Shown here: positions 51,990 to 60,446 of the stretch, one piece after another
How positions within the stretch are numbered: position 1 is the stretch's first letter
Layout: each line of letters begins with the position of its first letter
DNA from: Campylobacteraceae bacterium
GTDB taxonomy: Bacteria; Campylobacterota; Campylobacteria; Campylobacterales; Campylobacteraceae
Assembly: GCA_900753405.1 (NCBI GenBank)
Contig: CAADYZ010000017.1
Span: 72,337-136,336, forward strand
Reading direction: 5' to 3'
Length of the DNA stretch: 64,000 nt
The notes under the pieces: model-generated
What the model saw: only the letters and a program-made list of their open reading frames with translations
Told to the model about the DNA's origin: nothing
Databases searched by the model: none
Made by a program: the position numbers and the translations under genes

Positions 51990-52484
51990 CTACTTTCCAC
52001 TTAGTGTTTTGAGGTATTGATCGGCTAGATACAACCCGCTTCCGCTCTCGCCGCAAAGCTTAATCTTATCCACAATCCCTCTAAACAACGCCTCTTCTTC
52101 GTGCTGCTCAGCGACATACCATTGCAAAAAGTTAAACGAAGAGTAGTCTTTTTGCGCGAGCGTAAATTCGACCAATTCGTTAATCGACTTTGTAACGAAA
52201 AGCTCGTGCTCATAGACTTTTTCAAACACTTCAAGCAAAGAGCTAAACTCGCTTTCTGGCTTTGGAATTTCGCTTAAAATAAGCGCCGAGTCAGTTTCGT
52301 TTAGGTAGGTAATGAGCTTTCTTGCGTGTTCGCTCTCTTGGTTTGCGTGCTCAAACAAAAACGCTCCCGCACCGTCAAAGCGGTGCGTAAAGCACCACGA
52401 ACTCATACTTAAATAAAGGTTTGCAGTCAGCATCTCCTTTACAACCTGCTCGCTTAGTCGTTTGGCGATTTCTTGTGACAACAT
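51990..52484 (-). CDS. ftn: Non-heme ferritin
   Basis: 164 residues from ATG 52484 (AAGGAGAGAAG upstream; the longer frame from 52535 runs through promoter sequence). Four-helix ferritin with ferroxidase ligands in AKRLSEQVVKEMLTANLYLS, EHANQESEHARKLITYL and YVAEQHEEEALFRGI. Stores iron in the cytosol (Campylobacter Cft type). Monocistronic. No clear Fur box was found upstream. Confidence 0.95.
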   Translation of the reverse strand: MLSQEIAKRLSEQVVKEMLTANLYLSMSSWCFTHRFDGAGAFLFEHANQESEHARKLITYLNETDSALILSEIPKPESEFSSLLEVFEKVYEHELFVTKSINELVEFTLAQKDYSSFNFLQWYVAEQHEEEALFRGIVDKIKLCGESGSGLYLADQYLKTLSGK

Positions 52485-52635
52485 CTTCTCTCCTTGATGG
52501 TAAAATATGATTTTGATTTGTCTTATCAAAACCAAACGGAATTATACAAAAAAAATTCTCAAATTTACCTAAACTTAAATTTCTCACAGCAAAAAGTGCT
52601 AAACTACGCCGATTTTTTAAAACGCAAGGAAGCTA

Positions 52636-53853
52636 ATGCGACTAAATTCTAAAAAACGCCTCGCCGCCCGCCTCACTTCGTGGCTGCCCGTCATCACGCT
52701 AGCGTGCGGCACTTTTGTCTTTAACACAAGCGAATTTATCCCCATCGGGCTTTTAAGCGCGATAGCAAGCGACTTTGGGCTTAGCGAAGCGGGCGCAGGG
52801 CTGCTCATCACCATATACGCTTGGGTTGTGGCACTTGCAAGCCTGCCGCTTATGCTGTTTTTCAGCCAAACAGAGCTTAAACGCTTAATGCTCGGCGTCT
52901 TTGCGCTTTTCACGCTCAGCCACATAGCCTCCGCCTTTGCCGTGAGCTTTTACACGCTTATGGCGTCTCGTATCGGCGTGGCTTTTTCGCACGCACTTTT
53001 TTGGTCTATCGTCTCGCCTATGGCTGTGCGCGCCGCACCGCGTGGCAAGCAGTCGGCGGCTTTAAGCATTGTGGTTACGGGCAGCTCGCTCGCTCTCATC
53101 GCTGGACTTCCCTTAGGGCGCGTGATAGGGCTTTATTTGGACTGGCGAAGCACCTTTGCGTGCATAGGCGCGCTTGCAGCTCTCATCGCACTGCTCTTTT
53201 GGCGAGTGTTTCCTGCGATGCCTAGCACTCAAAGCGTGCGTTTTAAGAGTCTGCCGACACTTTTGTCTAACAAAAGCCTGCGTAAAATCTACCTTCTCAC
53301 CGCCCTTTTTATCACGGGGCAATTCACCGCTTATAGCTATATAGAGCCGTTTTTAGCGCAAAATGGCGTGAGTGAGAGCGCGATAACGACTATTTTAGTG
53401 CTGTTTGGGTGCAGCGGCATAGTCGCAAGCGTTGTTTTTTCGCGCTATTATGACACTCATCATCTTGTTTTTGTGAATTTAAGCCTTTTTGGCGTGGCTT
53501 TAAGCCTTTTAATGCTCTATTTCAGTGCATTTTACCTGCCTTTTGTTGTGGCGGTGATTATCTTTTGGGGCTTTGCGATAGCTTGTTTTAATGTCGTTTT
53601 TCAGTCTCAAACGATAAATTTAGCCCCAAACGCTAGTGCAGTGGCTATGTCGATGTATTCAGGCATTTACAATGTCGGCATAGGCGGCGGTGCGCTTGTT
53701 GGCGGCATAGTGAGCGAGGATTTGGGCGTGAGTTTTGTGGGCTTTGTTGGCGGGGCGATTGCGCTTGTCGCCTGCGTGTATTTTGTGCGTAAAATGTCCT
53801 TTGTGCGCGCCTTAAAACTTCGCAAACTCCAAAGGTTAAGACGAGTGCGGTAG
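52636..53853 (+). CDS. MFS transporter, sugar/drug efflux type (SotB-like)
   Basis: 405-residue 12-helix major facilitator. TLACGTFVFNTSEFIPIGLL in helix 1 and FSHALFWSIVSPMAVRAAP resemble SotB/YdeA and related DHA1 exporters. The antiporter motif C region is SLALIAGLPLGRVIGL. RBS AAGGAAGCTA. Substrate not deducible. The gene contains no dispersed repeat internally, unlike its neighbours, and may be a comparatively recent arrival. Confidence 0.88.
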   Translation: MRLNSKKRLAARLTSWLPVITLACGTFVFNTSEFIPIGLLSAIASDFGLSEAGAGLLITIYAWVVALASLPLMLFFSQTELKRLMLGVFALFTLSHIASAFAVSFYTLMASRIGVAFSHALFWSIVSPMAVRAAPRGKQSAALSIVVTGSSLALIAGLPLGRVIGLYLDWRSTFACIGALAALIALLFWRVFPAMPSTQSVRFKSLPTLLSNKSLRKIYLLTALFITGQFTAYSYIEPFLAQNGVSESAITTILVLFGCSGIVASVVFSRYYDTHHLVFVNLSLFGVALSLLMLYFSAFYLPFVVAVIIFWGFAIACFNVVFQSQTINLAPNASAVAMSMYSGIYNVGIGGGALVGGIVSEDLGVSFVGFVGGAIALVACVYFVRKMSFVRALKLRKLQRLRRVR

Positions 53854-54298
53854 GAAATTCGCGCCTTGACTCTCTTTTTGCCACGCTTTGACCTCGCTTT
53901 AACCTCGCCTTTGCTTCGGCGTTTGACGCAAAATTCAAATCGTCAAAATCAAATTTGATTTTGACATTGACTTAGCAGGTTTTGAGTTTGACGATTTGCC
54001 GTCATTGGCGGTGTTTGAAAATGTCAAAACCAAATTTTCCCGCGCGGTTTTAGGGTTTGGTTTTGCAGGATTTGGGTTTGGTTTTTGGATTTTGCGGATT
54101 TTTAAATTTGGGTTTAAGTTTTTGTGAGTTTTACGCGCTTTAAACGCGTGTGAAACACAGCTCAAAACGCATATAACACGCTGTGAAACGCTTTTTGCTC
54201 ACACAACCACACTCCGCCAAAGCTGCGACAAAAGCGGTTAGAAAAATTGTCAAAACCAAATTTGAAGCAAACTAAATTCGGGTTTGACAAACCACGAC
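53854..54298. other. Convergent intergenic region, repeat-rich
   Basis: Lies between the MFS gene and murF stop. It holds a full palindrome (GTCAAAATCAAA and complement, 53942-53965), further units near 54020, 54249 and 54277, drifting GGGTTTGGTTTT words, and the GTGAAACACAGC palindrome at 54149-54189. No gene or clear terminator. Confidence 0.6.
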
Positions 54299-55915
54299 TT
54301 AAATGAAGCTTGGCGCGTCATTACTAAATAAAATCAAATCCCCACCGCGCGTGTTTTCAAGCAACCACTCTTGCATTTTGTGTTTCTCAAAAAGCGTGAC
54401 AAGCTGGGGCTTTGTGACAAACGGCGAGATGACGGCGTAGTTTAGCTCGCTGGTGATGACGACTATGTCAAAAACCTCGTTCATCAGCCTCGCCAACTCC
54501 TCATTTTGCGCCCGCTCCGCCTCCACGAGACCTGGCGTGAGAAGCACTTTTCTGCCCACCCACTGGCTCGCAAGCGCGTAAGACTCTCTCATCCCGTCAA
54601 AATTGCCGTTAAAGCTATCGTCAATAATCACCTTACCACCAGCGCGCATCAGCGCAAGCCTGTTTGGCACGCCCGCAAGCCTCTTGACCGCGTTTTCAAG
54701 CGCACCCAAACTCACGCCAAAACGGCGCGCAACCAAGAGCGAAACGCCGATGTTTTGGGCGTTAAACGCGCCTAAAAGCGAAGCGCAAAAACGCGTCTTT
54801 TGTTCGCCGCGGCTAAACTCAACCTCAAATTCAAGCCCGTCCAAACTCGACTTTACGGCGCTGATTTGATCGTCATAAACCACCACACTTGCCGTTTGCG
54901 GCTGGTTTTGGCTTTGTGCTAAATTCAAATTTGATTTTGACAAATTCTCTTGCCAAGCGGCGGCAAAAAGCGTGGCGAAATTTGACTCTTTTGAGCCTTC
55001 TAATCTCTTTGCAAGCTGCGCCAAAGCCTCGCCGCGACTCGCCTCGTTACGACCTGCCTCGCCGCCGCTCGTCAAACCAAGCGCCGAAGAGTGCAAGAAA
55101 ACCGCCTCCAAACGGCGACTTTGTAGGGCTTCAAGCTTGGTGTTGCGGATGTTTTCAAGCGTTTTGAAATACTCGATGTGCGCCTTGCCAATCTGCCCGA
55201 CCACAACCACTTGCGGCTGCAAAAACTGCGTGATCTCCTTGATGTCGCCTGTTTGTCGCGCGCCCGCTTCGGCGATGTAGATCTGGCAGTTTGGCGGGAG
55301 ATTTTCGTTGATGTCACGCACGATCCCGCCAAGCGTATTCACGCTCCGCGGCGTTTTGTAGCAGACAAAATCTTGCTTTAAAAGCTCGAAAATGAAGTTT
55401 TTGATGCTCGTTTTGCCAAAGCTCGCGGTGATGAGAATGATTTTTAAATCCCTGTTTTCTTTGAGCTGTTTTAACGCTTTTTGTTGATAATATTTTGCAA
55501 GTAGCGCCTCGCTTGCGTTTGAGAAAATCAGCGCAAAAGCGATGCTAAAAATCGGAGTTACCCACGCAGGAAATTGCAAAAACCAACAAAAACTAAACAA
55601 AATCAAAACAAAAGCAAAGATCCGCTTCACTCTTGCGGTAAAAACAAGTTTTTTGTCAAGCCCTCTGCTCCAAAACAGCACCAAACCTGCGTAAAAAACA
55701 GCAACCGCGCCCACGCCAAACGCACTTTGAAACACTGCCGCCACGACAAACGCCGCAAGCGGGATGACGAAAAAATACAAATGCCAACGCGGTTTTGCAA
55801 AGTGAAACAAAACGCGGTTAAGCCTGTAAGAAAACCACTGAAACGCACTTGCCGTGTAGTAAAGCAAACAAAGCGTGAAACACAGCGTGAAAGCGTAAGT
55901 TAAAACTAGATTCAT
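54299..55915 (-). CDS. murF: MurF, UDP-MurNAc-tripeptide:D-Ala-D-Ala ligase, with membrane N-terminus
   Basis: 538 residues. An N-terminal stretch of three to four membrane helices (~1-145) is typical of Campylobacterota MurF. The Mur ligase ATP loop is ITASFGKTSIKNFIFELL. IYIAEAGARQTGDI and GQIGKAHIEYF follow, and then KVIIDDSFNGNFDGMRESY. Residues ~275-345 are a low-complexity insert (SGGEAGRNEASRGEAL ... LSKSNLNLAQSQNQPQ) carrying a dispersed repeat at 54915-54942. Last step of cytoplasmic murein precursor synthesis. Overlaps the upstream hydrolase stop by 4 bp. Confidence 0.93.
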   Translation of the reverse strand: MNLVLTYAFTLCFTLCLLYYTASAFQWFSYRLNRVLFHFAKPRWHLYFFVIPLAAFVVAAVFQSAFGVGAVAVFYAGLVLFWSRGLDKKLVFTARVKRIFAFVLILFSFCWFLQFPAWVTPIFSIAFALIFSNASEALLAKYYQQKALKQLKENRDLKIILITASFGKTSIKNFIFELLKQDFVCYKTPRSVNTLGGIVRDINENLPPNCQIYIAEAGARQTGDIKEITQFLQPQVVVVGQIGKAHIEYFKTLENIRNTKLEALQSRRLEAVFLHSSALGLTSGGEAGRNEASRGEALAQLAKRLEGSKESNFATLFAAAWQENLSKSNLNLAQSQNQPQTASVVVYDDQISAVKSSLDGLEFEVEFSRGEQKTRFCASLLGAFNAQNIGVSLLVARRFGVSLGALENAVKRLAGVPNRLALMRAGGKVIIDDSFNGNFDGMRESYALASQWVGRKVLLTPGLVEAERAQNEELARLMNEVFDIVVITSELNYAVISPFVTKPQLVTLFEKHKMQEWLLENTRGGDLILFSNDAPSFI

Positions 55916-58659
55916 TTTGCCTCTCCAAGCGTGTTATATGAGATTTGCGAGTTTTCACACTCAGTTTCACAAGTGAGAAATTCGACAATTTTATCGCCGA
56001 TGAATTCAGTATGTGTCAAAAAGAAAAAGTGGTCTCCGTCAAGCGGGTAAAACTGCGAATTTTTGATCAAAAAGTGAATTTTCTCTCCGCTTGACAACGG
56101 CGTTTGTAAGTCGCCTTTTCCCCAGAAGATTAACGCTTTGTTCTCAAAATTTGCAAACTTCTCACTAAAATCCTCATCCACAACATTCTTAAAAGTCTCA
56201 TACATAATCTGATTTAAATTCGAGGCGTCTTTTGAGGCGAATTTTTTGTAAAATTTGCCAAGTCCGAAGACTTTTAAACCCTTGAAAAGCGAGATTTTTA
56301 AACGAACTTTTAATGATTTTTTAACCAAAATGCCCGCTGAGCTTAAAAGCACAAGCGAAGGAGGATTTAGCAAAACGCCGACCTTTCCGCCAAAGCTGTG
56401 CCCGATGACACAATCCACATTCACGCCGATCTCGTTGAGAAAGATTTGCAAAATGTTTGCGTAGTCTTGCGTTTTTAGAGCAAACGGCGCGGTGCTTTTT
56501 CCAAAACCAGCTAGATCCACATAGATCTGCTTGAAGCCGTCCAGCCGCCCCTTAAACGCCATCTTCATCAACCCGCGACTCGCGCCCCAGCCGTGCAAAA
56601 CTAGGATTGTCGGCGTTTTGCTTTGCATTTTGCAGACACTCGCTGCGTGGCTTTTTGGCGTCTCGTTTTGACTCTCGTTTTGGCTTGTTGCGAAATTCAA
56701 ATTTGGTTTTTGCAACTTTTGAGCGGGCTGAGTTTCGTGCGACAAACTCGTCTCCTCGCCGCGTGAAAACTCGCTTTGAGCCTCGCCACCTTCGTTTTGA
56801 GCCACGCCGTGTGACAACACACTTAAACCACTTGCGCCAAACGCATTTTTGCCGACTTGACCGCCAAACTCTCCGTCAAATCCAGCTTTGTCAAATTCGG
56901 TTTTAACATTTTCCCCGACCGCCACCGCTACTTTACCGCCGCCTGAGTCACTTACGCCAAATTTACCGCCGTTTGAGCCACCACCACCGCTAAAACTGCC
57001 ACCAAATTCAGTTTTAACAAATTCGCTACTTTGATCGCTTTGAGTAAATTTGCTGTTGTTGTTTTTGCCGACCGCCGCGACTTCGCCAATCGCCGCGCTT
57101 TTACCAAATTCACCGCCGATTAGCCCGCGTTGGCTACCATCGTCTTGATCAAATTCGCCGCTAGCTTGCCCGCTTTGTTTTTTAAACTCGCCAAATTCGC
57201 CGACCGCACTAGCTCTGCCGTTTGACTCGCCCGCTGACTCGCCCGTGTTAAACCCGCTTTTGCCGATTAGCCCGCGTTGGCTAGCATTGCCTCGTCCGTC
57301 CCCACCGCCGCCAAACTCTGCTTCAAATTCGGTTTTGACATTTTCCCCAACCGCCGCGACTTCGCCGCCCGCAACGCTCGCAAGCCCAGCCAGGCTCTCA
57401 CAACCCTTCGCCGCCAAATTCGCTTTTAACTCTTGCGGCTCTTCGCCCTCTGCGCGCAATGACAACCCAAGCTCGAAAGCCTTGCCGTTAAACGCATAAC
57501 CGCCCACGCAAGACTCACCACAAGCGGGCAAACTCGCCGCGCCCACGCCGTTAAACGCCAAGTCGCCTGCCACCGCCGAGGCTAAGTCGCCACCGCCAAC
57601 AACGCTGCGAAACTCGCCGCACGGTTTTGGGACAAACTCGCTAGCCGTTTGCGACCCGCTTTTCGCCTCCGCCGTGGGTGCTGGCGTCATTTCTGGCTTT
57701 TGCAACTCTTCGTTTTGGGCTAATTTCTCGCTCAAATCGCCCGCCGCCGCACCACGCTCGCCGTTTAAAGCCGCCGTGCGTTGCAACCACTCAGCTCGGT
57801 CAATCCCCCAACCACAATGCAGTTCTGCGCCGTTTGCAGCCGCGCTCACCTCGTTTTGGCTTGTTGCGAAATTCAAATTTGGTTTTTGCAACTTTTGAGC
57901 GGGCTGACTTTCGTGCGACAAACTCGTCTCATCACCGCGTGGCAACTCGCTTTGAGCCTCGCCACCTTCGTTTTGAGCCTCGCCGTGCGACAACCCGCTT
58001 AGACCGTTTGTGCCAAACACATTTTTGCCGACTTGACCGCCAAACTCACCGCCAAATTCGGTTTTAACATTTTCCCCGACTGCCACTGCTACTTCGCCAC
58101 CGCCAAACCCACTTGTGTCAAAATCGCCACTAAATTCGGTTTTGACAAACTCGCCGCCTCGCTCGTTTTGAGCAAATTCGCCTTTGTCGTTTTCGCCGAC
58201 CGCCATGACTTCGCCAGCCGCCGAGCTTTTGCCAACTCCGCCGCCGATTAACCCGCGTTGGCTAGCGTCGTCTTGACTAAGACCGCCAACCGCCTCACCT
58301 GTTTTAAGTTCGCCTTGTCCAACCTTATCGCCGCCAAATTCTCCGTCAAATTCGGTTTTAACATTTTCTCCGACCGCAACCGCTACTTCGCCGCCACCAA
58401 CCCCGCTTGTGCCAAAATCGCCGCCGTTTGAGCTGCTGTCGCCGACTCCACCGATGCCGCCAGTTTCGCCTCCAACCGAGCCGCCGCCGACCTTAGCCGC
58501 CTCGCCCGCGCCCCAAAAACTCACCTCGCGCCCCTCTTCGCGCGCCATCGTGCTTCGTTGCAAGAAAAACGCCGCCTTGTTCGCACTCTGCCGCGGGGCG
58601 ATGATGTCATACGCCACCGCAAACTTCTCGTTTTTGTAAAAAATCTCCTTAATTGCCAC
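55912..58659 (-). CDS. Alpha/beta hydrolase with a ~655-residue repetitive insertion
   Basis: 915 residues where homologues (for example the murF-linked C. jejuni gene) have ~240. The first ~24 residues (EIFYKNEKFAVAYDIIAP) and residues 681-915 form the normal fold: oxyanion LVLHGWGASRG, nucleophile elbow VIGHSFGGKVG (Ser755), acid FWGKGDLQTP (Asp850) and LDGDHFFF (His877). Residues ~25-680 are Gly/Glu/Asn/Ser-rich, built of duplicated modules such as GEVAVAVGENVKTEF, ASQRGLIGG and QKLQKPNLNFATSQNE, many encoded by dispersed repeats. The frame is open throughout. Start GTG 58659 after AAAGGACGCGCAA. The catalytic core looks intact; how the insert folds is unknown. Confidence 0.85.
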   Translation of the reverse strand: MAIKEIFYKNEKFAVAYDIIAPRQSANKAAFFLQRSTMAREEGREVSFWGAGEAAKVGGGSVGGETGGIGGVGDSSSNGGDFGTSGVGGGEVAVAVGENVKTEFDGEFGGDKVGQGELKTGEAVGGLSQDDASQRGLIGGGVGKSSAAGEVMAVGENDKGEFAQNERGGEFVKTEFSGDFDTSGFGGGEVAVAVGENVKTEFGGEFGGQVGKNVFGTNGLSGLSHGEAQNEGGEAQSELPRGDETSLSHESQPAQKLQKPNLNFATSQNEVSAAANGAELHCGWGIDRAEWLQRTAALNGERGAAAGDLSEKLAQNEELQKPEMTPAPTAEAKSGSQTASEFVPKPCGEFRSVVGGGDLASAVAGDLAFNGVGAASLPACGESCVGGYAFNGKAFELGLSLRAEGEEPQELKANLAAKGCESLAGLASVAGGEVAAVGENVKTEFEAEFGGGGDGRGNASQRGLIGKSGFNTGESAGESNGRASAVGEFGEFKKQSGQASGEFDQDDGSQRGLIGGEFGKSAAIGEVAAVGKNNNSKFTQSDQSSEFVKTEFGGSFSGGGGSNGGKFGVSDSGGGKVAVAVGENVKTEFDKAGFDGEFGGQVGKNAFGASGLSVLSHGVAQNEGGEAQSEFSRGEETSLSHETQPAQKLQKPNLNFATSQNESQNETPKSHAASVCKMQSKTPTILVLHGWGASRGLMKMAFKGRLDGFKQIYVDLAGFGKSTAPFALKTQDYANILQIFLNEIGVNVDCVIGHSFGGKVGVLLNPPSLVLLSSAGILVKKSLKVRLKISLFKGLKVFGLGKFYKKFASKDASNLNQIMYETFKNVVDEDFSEKFANFENKALIFWGKGDLQTPLSSGEKIHFLIKNSQFYPLDGDHFFFLTHTEFIGDKIVEFLTCETECENSQISYNTLGEAK
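56674..57150. repeat. Intragenic duplicated block, copy 1
   Basis: About 477 bp inside the hydrolase insertion, similar throughout to 57850-58278 and nearly identical over the first ~80 bp (CTCGTTTTGGCTTGTTGCG onward). It encodes the module ending SLSHETQPAQKLQKPNLNFA. Confidence 0.85.
57850..58278. repeat. Intragenic duplicated block, copy 2
   Basis: Counterpart of 56674-57150, about 1.15 kb away in direct orientation. Shorter partial copies of the same modules occur at 57260-57369 and 58320-58440. Confidence 0.85.
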
Positions 58660-58879
58660 TTGCGCGTCCTTTCACTTCGGCTAGATAATCCTGCATCAAA
58701 ATCGCCGCGTCATTTAGTCTTTCGTATTCGTCTATGTTTAAAAGCACGGCTTGAAAGCGGTTGTTTTTGACGATGACAGCGCGCGTGAGCTGGTTTTGCG
58801 CGATCTTTGTCAGCAGTGTGCTAAAAGTTCTTACGACCTCAGTTGCGGTGTAAAGTTCGTCTTTTGAAAAGCTTGTCAT
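58649..58879 (-). CDS. Phd/YefM-like antitoxin-type protein, no toxin partner
   Basis: 76 residues. YTATEVVRTFSTLLTKI then RAVIVKNNRFQAVLLNIDEY is the Phd/YefM DNA-binding fold. No RelE/Doc/PIN toxin gene is adjacent. In C. jejuni a homologue also precedes the murF-linked hydrolase (Cj0797c-Cj0796c), so it is a conserved chromosomal regulator rather than a toxin-antitoxin remnant. RBS AGGAGCGAAT. It overlaps the hydrolase start by 11 bp. Confidence 0.8.
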   Translation of the reverse strand: MTSFSKDELYTATEVVRTFSTLLTKIAQNQLTRAVIVKNNRFQAVLLNIDEYERLNDAAILMQDYLAEVKGRASGN

Positions 58880-59124
58880 ATTCGCTCCTAGCGTTGTATA
58901 AAATAAAATGTGAAAAATTTTACATAATTTAATGCATAAAATTTTATGTAAAATTCTACTAAAAATTGCTTAATGGCAAATAAAACCGCAACTATTTTTT
59001 CTTGTGATATTATTTGGATATAAAAATGATATGATTATGATATAATAAAAATATAATATCAAAATATTAGTATTATAATATTAAAATGACATTATATTAA
59101 TATTATAATACTATGAATATAATA
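58880..59124. promoter_or_regulatory. A/T-rich region with GATATGAT/ATAATATTA motifs
   Basis: 245 bp of nearly pure A/T after 58910. It contains AATGATATGATTATGATATA (about 59024-59043) and serial ATAATATTA-type inverted words to the thiF stop. It includes the promoter region of the Phd gene. Related ATCATATC clusters precede miaA and dapB. Confidence 0.5.
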
Positions 59125-60099
59125 TTATTTTGATATCATCCAAACCAAAAGCTCCAAAATCAAATTTGCCTGAAAATTCGCGCAGATCCCAACTCGCGGC
59201 GACATCAACCCCTCGCCAACCCTCGCCCCGCGTACTAAATCCCCGCAAACCCAGACATTTTCACTCAACCTCTTTTGGCGAATTTCTTCGCTGTGCCCAA
59301 AGCCCGCAAGTCCGCTAGCAGCGACTATTTTACACTCCTCGCCCAAGCCGTTAATTAACGCGGCTTTGCTTTGCGGGTTGTCAAAACACTCCGCGACTAT
59401 CCCACAGCCCGCAAAAACCTCCTTTGCGTTTTGCAAAGTGACTCGCCTCTGAGCCACCTCAACGCTGACAAACGGATTGATGCGAGCTAAAATTTCGCTT
59501 AAAGCCTGCGTTTTTGGCTTGCCGATGTCGGCTAAAAAATACTGCTGGCGGTTGAGATTGCTCGGATCGACTTCGTCAAAATCCACCAGCAAAAGCCGCT
59601 TGACGCCAACTCTTGCAAGCGAGATCGCAACACTGCTGCCAAGCCCGCCAAGCCCTGCCACGCCGACTTTTGTGGCGTTTAGCGCAGAGTTGATTAACGG
59701 CGAGTTTCGCACCGCCATCATCTCCTGCAACGCCGCCGCGTCAAGCTCCAAAACGCCGTGCTGCTCGCCAAAACCCGCCGCAGTCTCGCCAAAATCCTCG
59801 TTTGTCAAAACCAAATTTGGTTTTGACAACTCGCAGTTTTGCAAATTTTGCGCGCAGTTTTGCTCCCAATTTTGCGCCGCCGCCTCAGCCAATTTCTTGC
59901 TAAGTTTTGCGACAAATTCCTTGCATTTTTCACGCTCGATGATCGTCAAAACCATCCCCTCTTCAAGCAGGCGATCCCCACTTGCGCCAAAACCTCCGCA
60001 AAAGACAAACGCGTCACCGCCAACGCCCAACTCTTGGCGCAACTCGTCAAGCGTCACTGCCTGCGTTTGCAGCCATTTTGCATTCACTCGCACTCTCAT
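59125..60099 (-). CDS. thiF: ThiF adenylyltransferase with N-terminal ThiS-like domain
   Basis: 324 residues. It activates the ThiS C-terminus for thiamine thiazole synthesis. A ThiS-like ubiquitin fold occupies ~1-60 (VRVNAKWLQTQAVTLDELRQ), a feature of Campylobacterota ThiF. The E1 domain has VGVAGLGGLGSSVAISLARV, LLLVDFDEVDPSNLNRQQYF and FDNPQSKAALI. Between them ~45 residues (AQNWEQNCAQNLQNCEL then SKPNLVLTNEDFG) are a low-complexity insert made around a dispersed repeat (59803-59828). The usual zinc cysteines of ThiF are not obvious. thiG and thiH are not in the window. Confidence 0.88.
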   Translation of the reverse strand: MRVRVNAKWLQTQAVTLDELRQELGVGGDAFVFCGGFGASGDRLLEEGMVLTIIEREKCKEFVAKLSKKLAEAAAQNWEQNCAQNLQNCELSKPNLVLTNEDFGETAAGFGEQHGVLELDAAALQEMMAVRNSPLINSALNATKVGVAGLGGLGSSVAISLARVGVKRLLLVDFDEVDPSNLNRQQYFLADIGKPKTQALSEILARINPFVSVEVAQRRVTLQNAKEVFAGCGIVAECFDNPQSKAALINGLGEECKIVAASGLAGFGHSEEIRQKRLSENVWVCGDLVRGARVGEGLMSPRVGICANFQANLILELLVWMISK

Positions 60100-60238
60100 T
60101 CAACCCTCTTTACCGCCGAAGTAGCCGCCGTTTGCACCCTGTGACGCAACCGCACCCCACTCCGTTTAGCTCAAATTTGTCAAAACCGAATTTGACTTGC
60201 CCGCCGCCGCCGCAATGCGCCAAAAACCGCGTTTCACA

Positions 60239-60436
60239 CTAGCCGCCAGCGACAAATTCCACCACCTCAAAACGCTTGCCTTCGCTTAGTTTGCAGCTCG
60301 CCCACTCCTGTTTTTTGACGATTTTCTCGTCACACTCAACAGCGATCAACTCCAAACAAAACTCGCTTTGAGCCAAAAATTCTGCCAAAGTTTGCGCCGA
60401 TGTTTCACGCGTAACGCCATTAACAATGATCAACAT
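60239..60436 (-). CDS. thiS: Sulfur carrier protein ThiS
   Basis: 65 residues ending VVEFVAGG, the C-terminal Gly-Gly that is adenylated and thiocarboxylated. It starts MLIIVNGVTRETSAQTLAEF. RBS AAAGGAGTTAG. It lies 10 bp after mqnA and 139 bp before thiF; the gap contains a dispersed repeat (60180-60197) and no gene. Confidence 0.93.
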   Translation of the reverse strand: MLIIVNGVTRETSAQTLAEFLAQSEFCLELIAVECDEKIVKKQEWASCKLSEGKRFEVVEFVAGG

Positions 60437-60446
60437 CTAACTCCTT

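Noticed and set aside
56255..58640. Many plus-strand open frames opposite the expanded hydrolase
   Set aside because: They are shadows of the G/C-rich minus-strand codons, with Pro/Arg/Ser-rich non-conserved peptides and no ribosome sites.
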